A stretch of DNA of 64,000 nt, from positions 82,307 to 146,306 of the forward strand of contig NZ_JAGINO010000020.1 in assembly GCF_017876115.1 (NCBI RefSeq), written 5' to 3'. Made by a program: the position numbers and the translations under genes. The DNA is from Azospirillum picis. Its GTDB lineage: Bacteria > Pseudomonadota > Alphaproteobacteria > Azospirillales > Azospirillaceae. Positions 40,821 through 49,775 of the stretch are shown here, piece by piece; position 1 is the stretch's first letter, and the number at the start of each line of letters is the position of its first letter. The notes beneath the pieces are model-generated. The model did no database searches and was not told the DNA's origin. It saw nothing but the letters and a program-made list of their open reading frames with translations.

Positions 40821-41930
40821 TTAGAAAGCGAAGCGGGTGTCCCACAGGACGATGTTGGCGTCGTTGTTCAGGCCAGCCGACTTGTTGTCGACATAGCTGT
40901 ACTCGAGGCCGGTGGTCAGGCCCGGGGCGACGGTGTAGGTCACGCCGGCCTGGTAGATGTGGGCGCGGGAGTCTTCGGCGGCAGTGGCGGCACCGAACGC
41001 GACGTTCGAACCACGGGCGTCGGTGTAGGTCGCGGCCAGCAGGATCGGGCCCAGGGTGTAGTTGGCGCCGACGATCCAGACCTGGTTGTCGCGCACGCCG
41101 GTGTGGCCGGTGGCGTAGCCGCTGTCGCCGCTGAAGGCGTAGCTGCCGCCGAACTTGAAGCCGGCGAAGGAGACGTTGGCGCCGGCATGGACCGACGACA
41201 GGTCCTCGAAGCCCGCATCGGCCTTGGCGAAGGCATAGGCGGCGCTGGCCTCGATGCCGAAGCCGCTGAACTCACCCTTGTAGGTGGCCTGGACCTCACC
41301 GAGGTCGCGGTAGCCGGTGGTGTTCTTCACCCGGTTGATGCCGGTGTTGGAGCTGCCGAACATCGGCGTATAGGACGCGCCGAGCTGGAAGCCGGCAAAG
41401 CTCGGGGTCAGGTAGATGAACTTGGTGCTGGCATCGCCCGACTCGAGCGTGCGCAGGTTGCCGACCACGTAGGGCAGCGGCGCTTCGATGCCGCGGCGGT
41501 CGCTCGAGGCGTAGTAGTTGGCGAACCAGCCGTCCGGCGAACCGGAGATGCCGTCGACGTTCGGGCTGATGATGCCGTATTCGTCGGCCAGGTTGTTGAT
41601 CACGCCAGCCTGCACGGTGCCGAAGCTGCCGTTGACGAAGATGAACGCGCGGTCGTTGTCGGTGTTGCGGGTGCCGCTGGAGGCGCGGACGCGCAGGCGG
41701 GCACCATATTCCAGACCGTTGTCGGCCTTGGCGGTCGGCGTGATGTTCAGGCGGAAGCGGTTGGCGAACTCCGTCGAACGGAGCCCTTCGTCGCGATCCT
41801 GGTCGACGTAGGCGCCCTGGAAGAAGGCGTCGCCGCCCATGATGATGTCGAACTTGGACTGGGCCGAGGCGGTGCCGCAGCCGGCGGCGAGGGCAACGGC
41901 GGCGCAGCCGATGACGAGAGAGCGCTTCAT
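40821..41930 (-). CDS. Gram-negative porin, copy 1
   Basis: A 369-residue outer-membrane general porin (Porin_4/gram-negative porin type). Signal peptide residues 1-24 (MKRSLVIGCAAVALAAGCGT, cleaved after ASA). Mature N-terminal strand KFDIIMGGDAFFQGAYVDQD, RFRLNITPTAKADNGLEYGA eyelet-type strands, many alternating beta strands, and a C-terminal Phe (NIVLWDTRFAF) for BAM recognition. Forms a 16-strand-type trimeric diffusion channel by family. A paralogue lies upstream on the same strand, each with its own terminator. Confidence 0.95.
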   Translation of the reverse strand: MKRSLVIGCAAVALAAGCGTASAQSKFDIIMGGDAFFQGAYVDQDRDEGLRSTEFANRFRLNITPTAKADNGLEYGARLRVRASSGTRNTDNDRAFIFVNGSFGTVQAGVINNLADEYGIISPNVDGISGSPDGWFANYYASSDRRGIEAPLPYVVGNLRTLESGDASTKFIYLTPSFAGFQLGASYTPMFGSSNTGINRVKNTTGYRDLGEVQATYKGEFSGFGIEASAAYAFAKADAGFEDLSSVHAGANVSFAGFKFGGSYAFSGDSGYATGHTGVRDNQVWIVGANYTLGPILLAATYTDARGSNVAFGAATAAEDSRAHIYQAGVTYTVAPGLTTGLEYSYVDNKSAGLNNDANIVLWDTRFAF

Positions 41931-42425
41931 GGATTGTCCATCCTTTTGGCGGTCGCCCCGTTGCCGGGGCTTGGCAGTTGTCTTTGTGACTTGACTAAAA
42001 CGCGCCTTGCGATGCGCGGCAAGTGGCAAAGTGTCATCCAACTCTCTCATCCGCCACATAGTTGCAGCAAAGGCACACGGCTAAACCTTTGAAATCAATG
42101 CACGAGTACTGTCTGCCGCATTTCTGGCGCGTTTTCTGCTCGCCGTTTATGCGAATGTGTCAAAAAATGGGCACCGATTTCCGGGCCGGGATGCGCTGTC
42201 GAACACCAGGCCGTGTCGGGTGGCCGGTCTGGAAAGCTGCACATGGCGGTCCCATTCGGCCCGGTCCGACATTTGCCATCAGGGCGCACGCCAGCCTCGA
42301 AAGCGGCGTTCCGTCGGCAGCTCCTATCGACCGGACCAGCCGCGGCCAACCCCATAAACAAAAAAAGAGCGGTGGCCGAAGCCACCGCTCTCCTGTCCTT
42401 GCCGGACGTTCGATCGGAAGACCGA
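41931..42425. other. Intergenic region between the two porins
   Basis: About 495 bases without a gene; it includes the second porin's terminator at its right end. AT-richer than average near 42080-42175, where the minus-strand promoter and any small-RNA target or regulator site for porin 1 would lie. I see no firm motif. Confidence 0.35.
42364..42390 (-). terminator. Terminator of the second porin gene
   Basis: Ten-base perfect stem GAGCGGTGGC/GCCACCGCTC with loop CGAA; on the minus strand it is followed by TTTTTTTG. Lies 36 bases after the porin stop. Confidence 0.92.
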
Positions 42426-43595
42426 TTAGAACGCCAGGACCGAGCGAACCAGCACGACATCGCCTTCGTCGTCGCGACCGACAACGTCGGACTCGGCCTT
42501 GAAGTGATCGTACTGAGCCTGCAGGGTCAGGCCCGGGGCGACGGTGTAGCCCGCACCAGCCTCGATGACCTTCAGCTTGCGGTCGCCGGCGACGACGGCG
42601 GAACCGGCGTCCTTGCCGACCTTGTAGTTCACACCGACGACGATCGGGCCGGTGGTGTACTGGCCGCCGACAACCCAGACGCGAGCGTCCTGGGTGTCCA
42701 CGCCCGGAGCACGGTTCTGACCCGACTTGCCGTAGTCGAGGTAGCTGCCGCCGAGGCTGAAGCCGGCGTAGCCGACCTGCGCACCGGCCTGCCAAGCGCC
42801 GAGGTCCTTGTAGTTGGTGCCCGGGGCGTCTTCACCGGCCTTGCCCCAGAAGTAACCGGCGCTGGCCTTCACGGTGATGCCGCCGAAGGTGTTGTTGTAG
42901 TTGGCGCCGACTTCCACCAGGTCGGTGAAGATGAACGCGCTGCTACCGGCCGGCTTCACACGGTCGACGGAGGTGTTCGAGCTGTCGTTGCGCGGGGTGT
43001 AGCTGGCACCGAGCTGCAGGCCGGCGAAGCGCGGCGAGAAGTACACGACCTTCGTCGCGTTGTTCTCGACGGTCATCGACTGGGTCAGGATGCTGCCGCG
43101 GTTCAGCGTGGCCAGGCCGCCGTTGATGTCCGCGCCGGCAACGCCGACGTTGGCGGCGCCACCGGTGGCGTTGCCGCCGATCCAGGCGGTGATGCCGTCA
43201 TAGATGGCGAGCGGCAGGTAGTCCTGCGGGGCGGTGACGTAGGTCTCGTCGTTGAACGAGTTGGTCACACCCATGCGGACCTGACCGAAGGTGCCCTGCG
43301 CGAAGATGTAGGCGCGGTCGGCATCGGTGTTGCGGCTGCCGTCGCTGGCGCGCAGACGCATGCGGGCACCGTACTCCAGGCCGTTGTCGGCCTTGGCGGA
43401 CGGGATGATGTTGATGCGCATGCGGTTGCGGAACTCGGTCGAACGGAGGCCTTCGTCGCGGTCCTGGTCGACCCAGCCACCTTCGAAGTAGGCGTCGCCG
43501 CCGACCTTGACTTCAAACTTGGCCTGGGCGTTGGCGGCGCCAGCGCCGAGAGCGAGAGCGGCGGCGGCAGCGCCGGCCAGCAGATAACGGTTCAT
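42426..43595 (-). CDS. Gram-negative porin, copy 2
   Basis: A 389-residue porin with signal peptide (MNRYLLAGAAAAALALGAGA, cleaved after NAQ). The N-terminal 90 mature residues nearly match copy 1 (GGDAYFEGGWVDQDRDEGLR; ADNGLEYGARMRLRASDGSR). The region from about 110 to 330 has diverged, with an extra loop around AWIGGNATGGAANVGVAGAD that could alter pore selectivity. C-terminal Phe is kept (VRSVLAF). A strong GGAGG lies eight bases before the ATG. It is likely highly expressed. Confidence 0.95.
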   Translation of the reverse strand: MNRYLLAGAAAAALALGAGAANAQAKFEVKVGGDAYFEGGWVDQDRDEGLRSTEFRNRMRINIIPSAKADNGLEYGARMRLRASDGSRNTDADRAYIFAQGTFGQVRMGVTNSFNDETYVTAPQDYLPLAIYDGITAWIGGNATGGAANVGVAGADINGGLATLNRGSILTQSMTVENNATKVVYFSPRFAGLQLGASYTPRNDSSNTSVDRVKPAGSSAFIFTDLVEVGANYNNTFGGITVKASAGYFWGKAGEDAPGTNYKDLGAWQAGAQVGYAGFSLGGSYLDYGKSGQNRAPGVDTQDARVWVVGGQYTTGPIVVGVNYKVGKDAGSAVVAGDRKLKVIEAGAGYTVAPGLTLQAQYDHFKAESDVVGRDDEGDVVLVRSVLAF

Positions 43596-43920
43596 GATTG
43601 TTGCCTCCATCCTGGCAGCAGATGTTTCAGCCTGGTTGACGTCCTGGCTGAGACTTTCGTACGCACCCCCGCCCTTGCCAGCAAGCGGCAAATCTCGCGG
43701 ATTGCTGCATTGGGGGGACAGTGTGTCGCACGGGGCACACTAAGTAGCGGCCCCTCCGCAGCCGTTGCCACAGTCGAACCCCACCCGCCGCTCCTGTTGA
43801 CGCGGGGTCAGGCCAAGACGCTTCCGCTGTTGCGTGCGGCCGTCCACTTATGGTCTGTTCACCGGCATTCCGCGCGTGACTCGCGCGCGGCAACCCCTTT
43901 TCTGATCCGGGTTACCGACC
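43596..43920. other. Divergent intergenic region, porin and DUF3576 genes
   Basis: About 325 bases with no gene. It must contain the divergent promoters. A loose dyad GTGTCGCACGGGGCACAC at 43723-43740 could be a regulator site; no other clear feature. Confidence 0.35.
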
Positions 43921-44466
43921 ATGCGCCGTTCGACCGCCCTTCGCCTTGTCCCTGCCTTGCTCGCGGCCTCCCTTTCGGTCGCCGGCTGCGCAAGCTGGGG
44001 CGGCAAGACCGAAACCGTCGAAGAGCAGATGAAGAACAAGGACTACAAGTTCGGCAGCCTGCTCGGCACGGACGGCGGTCTCAACCTGTTCGGCAAGAAC
44101 AAGCGCGGCGGCGGCGACCAGGACAGCGCCAACGGCATCGGCGTCAACAGCTTCCTGTGGCGCGCCTCGCTCGACACGCTCTCCTTCATGCCGATCGCCT
44201 CGGCCGACCCGTTCGGCGGGGTGATCCTGACCGACTGGTACACGCCGCCCGACTCGCCGAACGAACGGTTCAAGGTCAACCTTTACATCCTCGACCGCCA
44301 GCTCCGCTCCGACGGCGTGCGGGTGTCGGTGTTCAAGCAGCAGCGCACCGGCAACGACTGGCGCGAGGTTCCGGTCGGGCCCGAGACGACCGGTACGCTC
44401 GAGGATGCGGTCCTGACCCGCGCCCGCCAGTTGCGCATCGCGCAGAACGCCGCGTCGAAGCTCTGA
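43921..44466 (+). CDS. DUF3576 lipoprotein
   Basis: A 181-residue alphaproteobacterial DUF3576 protein. Signal and lipobox LAASLSVAGC (Cys at about 23). The domain has IGVNSFLWRASLDTLSFMPI and the SADPFGGVILTDWYTPPDSP segments, which are signatures of this family. It is regularly found directly upstream of leuS-lptE-holA in alphaproteobacteria, as here, and is presumably involved in outer-membrane assembly. The start has SD-like GGGTTACCGACC. Confidence 0.93.
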   Translation: MRRSTALRLVPALLAASLSVAGCASWGGKTETVEEQMKNKDYKFGSLLGTDGGLNLFGKNKRGGGDQDSANGIGVNSFLWRASLDTLSFMPIASADPFGGVILTDWYTPPDSPNERFKVNLYILDRQLRSDGVRVSVFKQQRTGNDWREVPVGPETTGTLEDAVLTRARQLRIAQNAASKL

Positions 44467-44551
44467 TGCGGACCCGCCGCCCGGTCCCCGAGGGACCCGG
44501 CGGCGTGCGATCAGCCCTTATGTTCAGTCCAACGGAAACGGCGCCGCGCTC

Positions 44552-47122
44552 ATGTCGCGTTACAATGTGAAGGAAACCGAGGCGAAGTGGCAGGGCGTGT
44601 GGGACAGCAAGGGCTGTTTCACCGCGCGCGAGGACGCCTCCCGGCCCAAATACTACGTGCTGGAGATGTTCCCCTATCCCTCGGGGCGCATCCACATGGG
44701 CCATGTCCGCAACTACACCATCGGCGACGTGATCGCGCGCTTCAAGCGCGCCAAGGGCTTCAATGTCCTGCATCCGATGGGCTGGGACGCCTTCGGCCTT
44801 CCGGCCGAGAACGCGGCGCTGGAGAAGAAGGTCCATCCGGCCGCCTGGACCCGCGAGAACATCGCGACCATGCGTGGCCAGTTGAAGACCATGGGCCTGT
44901 CCATCGACTGGGACCGCGAGGTCGCCACCTGCGACGTGGAATATTATCGCCACGAACAGAAGATGTTCCTGGACTTCCTGAAAGCGGGGCTGGCCTACCG
45001 CAAGGAGTCCTGGGTGAACTGGGACCCGGTGGACAATACGGTCCTCGCCAACGAGCAGGTGATCGACGGCCGCGGCTGGCGCACCGGCGCGCTGGTCGAG
45101 AAGCGCAAGCTGTCGCAGTGGTTCCTGAAGATCACCGCCTACGCCGAGGACCTGCTGAAGGGCCTGGAGACGCTGGACCGCTGGCCCGAGCGCGTCCGCA
45201 TCATGCAGGAGAACTGGATCGGCAAGTCCACCGGCGTCCGCTTCCGCTTCAAGATCAAGGGGCGAGAGGACGAGCTGGAGGTCTTCACCACCCGGCCCGA
45301 CACGCTGTTCGGCGCCTCCTTCGCCGCGATCTCCCCGAACCACCCACTGGCAGCCGAACTGGCCGCGTCCAGCCCGGAACTCGCCGAGTTCATCGCCGAG
45401 TGCAACCGCCTGGGCACCAGCGAGGAGGCGATCGAGACGGCGGAGAAGCGCGGGTTCGACACTGGCCTCACGGTCGTCCATCCCTTCGATCCGTCGTGGG
45501 AGCTGCCGGTCTACGTCGCCAACTTCGTGCTGATGGAATACGGGACCGGCGCCATCTTCGGCTGCCCGGCCCACGACCAGCGCGACCTGGACTTCGCCCG
45601 CAAGTACGGCCTGCCGGTCCGTCCGGTGGTGATCCCGGCCGACGCCGATCCGGCGGCCTTCGACGTCGGGAGCGAGGCCTACACCGGTCCCGGCGTGCTG
45701 CGGAACTCCGCCTTCCTCGACGGCCTCGACACCGAACTGGCGAAGGAGGAGGCCGGCAAGCGGCTTGAGGCGGCCGGTCGGGGCGAGCGCACCACGCAGT
45801 ACCGCCTGCGCGACTGGGGCGTCTCGCGCCAGCGCTACTGGGGCTGTCCGATCCCGGTCGTCCATTGCGGGTCCTGCGGCATCGTCCCGGTGCCCGATGA
45901 CCAGTTGCCAGTGGTCCTGCCGGAGGACGTCACCTTCGACAAGCCCGGCAACCCGCTGGACCACCATCCGACCTGGAAGCACACGAGCTGCCCGACTTGC
46001 GGCAAGCCGGCGCTGCGCGAAACGGACACCTTCGACACCTTCATCGAGTCGTCCTGGTATTTCGCCCGCTTCTGCTCGCCCAAGGCCGAAACCGAGGCGT
46101 TCACCCGCTCGGCGGTCGACTACTGGCTGGGCGTCGACCAGTACATCGGCGGCATCGAGCATGCGGTCCTCCATCTGCTCTACAGCCGCTTCTGGACGCG
46201 GGCGCTGAAGACCTGCGGCTATCTCGACCTGCAGGAGCCGTTCACCGGCCTGTTCACCCAGGGCATGGTCAACCACGAGACCTACAAGGATGCCGCGACC
46301 GGCGCCTGGCTCGCGCCGACCGACCTGAGGAAGGACGAGGCCGGAAGCTGGGTCCGGGCCGACGACGGTGCGCCGGTCACCGTCGGCCGCGTCGAGAAGA
46401 TGTCGAAGTCCAAGAAGAACGTGGTGGACCCGGCACACATCATCGGCACCTATGGCGCCGACGCCGCCCGCCTGTTCATGCTGTCGGACAGCCCGCCGGA
46501 GCGTGACCTCGAGTGGACCGAGGCCGGCATCGACGGTGCCTGGCGCTACATCAACCGCCTGTGGCGGATGGTGACCGAGGCGCCGGCGGCGCTGCCGCCC
46601 TCCGGCACGCCGAAGCCGGAGTCGCTCGGGCCGAAGGCCGAGGCGGCTCGCCGCCTGGTCCACAAGACCATCGCCGGCGTGTCGGAGGATCTCGACAAGT
46701 TCCGCTTCAACAAGGCGGTGGCCCGTGTCCGCGAACTGTCCAACGCCCTTGCCGAGCTCGACGGAACGGGCGAGGGCGAGGCCTGGGTCCTGCGCGAGGG
46801 CTTCGAGTCGCTGGTCCGCCTCGTCGGCCCGATGATGCCGCATCTGGGCGAGGAGCTGTGGGCCAGGCTCGGTCACGAAACCCTGCTGGCCGACCAGCCC
46901 TGGCCGCAGGCGGATGCCGCCCTGGTGGTGGAGGACAGCGTCACCGTCGCCGTCCAGGTCAACGGCAAGTTGCGCGCCACGCTGGACCTGCCGCGCGACA
47001 TGGACAAGGCCGCGGCCGAGCAGGCCGCCCTGGCCGATGCCAACGTGCAGCGTGCGCTGGAAGGCAAGCCGGTGCGCAAGGTCATCGTCGTCCCGAACCG
47101 GGTGATCAATGTCGTCGTCTGA
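44552..47122 (+). CDS. leuS: Leucyl-tRNA synthetase
   Basis: Charges tRNA-Leu, 856 residues. Class I signatures HIGH-equivalent PYPSGRIHMGHVRNY (residues 41-55) and KMSKS (about 615). The connective CP1 editing domain has TTRPDTLFGASF with the essential Thr-rich loop. WGVSRQRYWGCPIPVVHC and the ESSWYFARFCSPKA region follow. The C-terminal anticodon and VQVNGKLRATLDLP domain are present. The stop overlaps lptE by 14 bases. Confidence 0.98.
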   Translation: MSRYNVKETEAKWQGVWDSKGCFTAREDASRPKYYVLEMFPYPSGRIHMGHVRNYTIGDVIARFKRAKGFNVLHPMGWDAFGLPAENAALEKKVHPAAWTRENIATMRGQLKTMGLSIDWDREVATCDVEYYRHEQKMFLDFLKAGLAYRKESWVNWDPVDNTVLANEQVIDGRGWRTGALVEKRKLSQWFLKITAYAEDLLKGLETLDRWPERVRIMQENWIGKSTGVRFRFKIKGREDELEVFTTRPDTLFGASFAAISPNHPLAAELAASSPELAEFIAECNRLGTSEEAIETAEKRGFDTGLTVVHPFDPSWELPVYVANFVLMEYGTGAIFGCPAHDQRDLDFARKYGLPVRPVVIPADADPAAFDVGSEAYTGPGVLRNSAFLDGLDTELAKEEAGKRLEAAGRGERTTQYRLRDWGVSRQRYWGCPIPVVHCGSCGIVPVPDDQLPVVLPEDVTFDKPGNPLDHHPTWKHTSCPTCGKPALRETDTFDTFIESSWYFARFCSPKAETEAFTRSAVDYWLGVDQYIGGIEHAVLHLLYSRFWTRALKTCGYLDLQEPFTGLFTQGMVNHETYKDAATGAWLAPTDLRKDEAGSWVRADDGAPVTVGRVEKMSKSKKNVVDPAHIIGTYGADAARLFMLSDSPPERDLEWTEAGIDGAWRYINRLWRMVTEAPAALPPSGTPKPESLGPKAEAARRLVHKTIAGVSEDLDKFRFNKAVARVRELSNALAELDGTGEGEAWVLREGFESLVRLVGPMMPHLGEELWARLGHETLLADQPWPQADAALVVEDSVTVAVQVNGKLRATLDLPRDMDKAAAEQAALADANVQRALEGKPVRKVIVVPNRVINVVV

Positions 47123-47681
47123 ACCCAGGCACTCCCGCCGCGCGCCCTTCGGGCGCGTCTCCTCCAGGCGCGCCGTCGTGCGGGGGCTCGCCGCCCTCGC
47201 GCTCGGCCTGTCGGCCGCCGCCCTGTCGGGCTGCGGCTTCCAGCCGCTCTACGGCGAAAAGGGGGTCGGCACCGCGGCGGCCGAAAAGCTCAACGACATC
47301 GACATCTCGCCCATTCCCGACCGGGAGGGCCAGAAGCTGCGCAACCTGCTGATCGACAAGTTCTACACCAGCGGGCGCCCCGGCAATCCGCGCTACCGGC
47401 TGGACGTGTCGGTGTCGGCGGTCGAGCAGAAGCTGGCCCTGCAGAAGGACGCCACCGCGGTGCGCGCCCAGCTTCTGGTCAATGCCCCCTACCGGCTGAT
47501 CGAGGTCGGCAGCGGCAAGGTGGTGTTCCAGTCCAACTCGCGGTCGATGATCAGCTACAACACGCTGGAACAGCATTACGCCGCGATCGTGACGATGGAG
47601 AACGCCTACGACCGGGCGCTCACCGACATCTCCAACGACATCACCACCCGGGTCGCCATGTATATGGGCCGCGGGTCCTGA
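47109..47681 (+). CDS. lptE: LPS-assembly lipoprotein LptE
   Basis: A 190-residue LptE. It plugs the LptD barrel in the outer membrane and takes part in LPS export. The lipobox is LSAAALSGCGFQPLYG with Cys at about 38; CGFQPLY just after the lipid Cys is the family hallmark. Then DIDISPIPDREGQKLRNLLI and YNTLEQHYAAIVTMENAYDR. It starts within leuS (14-base overlap) and is followed by holA, the conserved alphaproteobacterial order. The N-terminus is arginine-rich before the hydrophobic core. Confidence 0.96.
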   Translation: MSSSEPRHSRRAPFGRVSSRRAVVRGLAALALGLSAAALSGCGFQPLYGEKGVGTAAAEKLNDIDISPIPDREGQKLRNLLIDKFYTSGRPGNPRYRLDVSVSAVEQKLALQKDATAVRAQLLVNAPYRLIEVGSGKVVFQSNSRSMISYNTLEQHYAAIVTMENAYDRALTDISNDITTRVAMYMGRGS

Positions 47682-47700
47682 CCCGCGGGGAGGGAGGCCG

Positions 47701-48726
47701 GTGAAGCTCCAGGCCAAGGCGATCGACGGTTTCCTGCGCAGCCCGGACCCTACGGTCCGGGCGGTGCTGCTTTATGGCCCCGACTCGGGCCTTGTGCGAG
47801 ACCGCGCCGTCCAGTTGGGCAAGACGGTGGTGCCGGACCTTTCCGACCCGTTCCGCGTCGCCGAGTTCCTCGGCCGGGCGATCGCCGACGACCCGGCGCG
47901 GCTCGTGGACGAGGCGGCGGCACTCTCCTTCACCGGTGGGCGCCGCCTCATCCGCGTCCGGGATGCCGAGGACAATGCGGCAGGCGCGTTCGCCGCCTTC
48001 CTCGACGGTCTTCCGCCGGGCGACAGCCTGGTGGTGGCCGAGTCGGGCGATCTCGGCGCCCGCTCGAAGCTGCGCCTGCTCTTCGAAGGGGCTGCCGGCG
48101 CCGTCGCCATTCCCTGCTATGTCGAGGAGGAGGCGTCGCTCGGTCGCGTGATCGCCGACATCCTGCACGGCCACGGGCTCGCCGCCGATCCCGACGCGTT
48201 GAGCTTCCTGGCCGCCAATCTTGTCGGCGACCGCATGGTGGCCCGTGGCGAGGTCGAGAAGCTGGCGCTCTACATGGGCCAGGAGAAGCGGGTGCGGCTG
48301 GAGGATGCCGAGGCCTGCATCGGCGACAGTGCCGCCCTGTCGATGGACGAACCGGTTTGGGCGGCGGCGGAAGGCGACTTCGCCACGCTCGACCGCTCGC
48401 TCGCCCGGCTGTTCGCGGAAGGCACCTCCCCGGTGCCGATCCTGCGCGGTGCCCAGCGCCACTTCCAGCGTCTGCAGCTCCTCTGCGTCCAGGTCGCCGC
48501 CGGCAAGACCGCGGAAGCCGCCGTCGAGTCGCTGCGCCCCCCGGTCTTCTTCAAGCTGAAGACGCGGCTGGTCAAGCAGGCCCGCCGCTGGTCGCCGGGG
48601 CAGGTCCGCCAGGCGTTGGAGCGGCTGGTGGACGCCGAGGCCGACTGCAAGCGCACCAACATGCCCGACGAGACGCTGTGCGCCCGCGTGCTGTTCCAGC
48701 TTGCCTCCATCGCGTCCCGTCGCTGA
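47701..48726 (+). CDS. holA: DNA polymerase III subunit delta
   Basis: Clamp-loader delta subunit of 341 residues. GTG start with GGAGGGAGG ribosome site. The N-terminal P-loop-like fold starts AVLLYGPDSGLVRDRAVQLG (the Walker motif is degenerate, as normal for delta); the central SFTGGRRLIRVRD and EAESG strands, and the C-terminal collar helices PILRGAQRHFQRLQLLCVQV follow. It loads the beta clamp with the DnaX subunits. Placed after lptE in the leuS operon. Confidence 0.95.
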   Translation: MKLQAKAIDGFLRSPDPTVRAVLLYGPDSGLVRDRAVQLGKTVVPDLSDPFRVAEFLGRAIADDPARLVDEAAALSFTGGRRLIRVRDAEDNAAGAFAAFLDGLPPGDSLVVAESGDLGARSKLRLLFEGAAGAVAIPCYVEEEASLGRVIADILHGHGLAADPDALSFLAANLVGDRMVARGEVEKLALYMGQEKRVRLEDAEACIGDSAALSMDEPVWAAAEGDFATLDRSLARLFAEGTSPVPILRGAQRHFQRLQLLCVQVAAGKTAEAAVESLRPPVFFKLKTRLVKQARRWSPGQVRQALERLVDAEADCKRTNMPDETLCARVLFQLASIASRR

Positions 48727-48788
48727 CGAGGTTTGACCGGCAGAGGCGCTGACTTGACCGTTCGGTGACGCGCGTTATCTCACGGACT

Positions 48789-49316
48789 ATGAGCGACACG
48801 CCCTATACCCCGCCTGAACCGGCCCCGTTCCGGGTGCGCTGGTGGCAACCCCTGCTGTTCTGGCTGGTCGTCAACGCCTGGGGCTTCGTCGAGCGCGGGG
48901 CGCAGCCCTTCGCCGGTCACCAGCCATCCCCGCTCCAGCCGCCGGGCTGGGTGTTCCCGGTGATGTGGTTCACGCTGAACGTCCTCCAGATCTGGGGTGA
49001 CATCCGCCTGCTCGACCCGGCGCGGCACATCCGCGACCGTAGACTGCTGATCGGCTTCCAGGCGGTGACCTGGGTGATCTACGCAACCTTCAGCCTCGTC
49101 TATTTCACGCTCGGCAGCCCGATCCTGGCGGCGGCGTGGACGATCGGCTTCTTCGTCATCACCTCGGCCTGCATTGCCCTGGTGGCACGGGACGACGGCG
49201 GCATCGCACTGATCTGGACGCCGTCGATCCTGTGGACCGGCTTCGCGTCGGTCGTCGGCATCCACAACGCGCTGATCAACCCCGACCCGCTGTTCGGCAC
49301 GCCAACCCTGTGGTGA
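48789..49316 (+). CDS. TspO/MBR-related membrane protein
   Basis: A 175-residue five-helix membrane protein with the TspO-like QPPGWVFPVMWFTLNVLQIW (helix 2), followed by DIRLLD, VIYATFSLVYFTLGSPILAA, and IALIWTPSILWTGFASVVGI. Tryptophan- and proline-rich helices match the tryptophan-rich sensory protein/benzodiazepine-receptor family, but the exact residues for porphyrin binding are not all clear, so it may be a divergent branch. Its start at 48789 is near holA, but with its own 62-base gap. Substrate is unknown. Confidence 0.8.
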   Translation: MSDTPYTPPEPAPFRVRWWQPLLFWLVVNAWGFVERGAQPFAGHQPSPLQPPGWVFPVMWFTLNVLQIWGDIRLLDPARHIRDRRLLIGFQAVTWVIYATFSLVYFTLGSPILAAAWTIGFFVITSACIALVARDDGGIALIWTPSILWTGFASVVGIHNALINPDPLFGTPTLW

Positions 49317-49399
49317 TAAAACCCGGATAAAAACCTTGCTCAGAATATCACCCGGGTTTAATCAGGTCCGAAGTGGTGGCCGATGCCGGGAGGACGGGA

Positions 49400-49735
49400 G
49401 TGACAAACGAAGGCAGGAGAGCCGCAGTCGCGGCCTACAAGGAGCGCAAGCCCGCAGCCGGGGTCTTTGCGGTGCGGTGTGTGCCGACCGCCGGGGTTTG
49501 GGTCGGTGGCGCACCCGATCTCGGCACGATCCGGAACCGCATCTGGTTCCAGCTCAGGATGGGCGGCTGCCCCCACCGCAGCCTGCAGGCGGCGTGGACC
49601 GCCCATGGGGCCGAGGCGTTCGTCTTCGAGCCGGTCGAACGGCTGGAGGACGAGGAGCTTGCCTTTGCCCGGCAGGCGGCGCTCAAGGCGCGTGTCGCCC
49701 ATTGGGTGACGGTGCTGAAGGCGGAGGCCATCTGA
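49400..49735 (+). CDS. GIY-YIG-like nuclease family protein
   Basis: A 111-residue protein. Starts GTG at 49400 (GGAGG six bases upstream); an alternative GTG at 49373 would add nine residues. AGVFAVRCVPTAGVWVGGAP is a degenerate GIY-YIG: GVF for GIY and VWVGG for YIG. RNRIWFQLRMGGCPHRSLQA then AWTAHGAEAFVFEPVERLED matches the short free-standing alphaproteobacterial GIY-YIG proteins. Whether it still cuts DNA is uncertain because the first tyrosines are not conserved. Confidence 0.8.
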   Translation: MTNEGRRAAVAAYKERKPAAGVFAVRCVPTAGVWVGGAPDLGTIRNRIWFQLRMGGCPHRSLQAAWTAHGAEAFVFEPVERLEDEELAFARQAALKARVAHWVTVLKAEAI

Positions 49736-49775
49736 CGGGCGGTGGTGCGCCGGACACTTCGGCGACCGGCGCCCC

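Noticed and set aside
42213..44570. 785-residue plus-strand frame over the second porin
   Set aside because: Shadow of the minus-strand porin and then of the DUF3576 gene in another frame.
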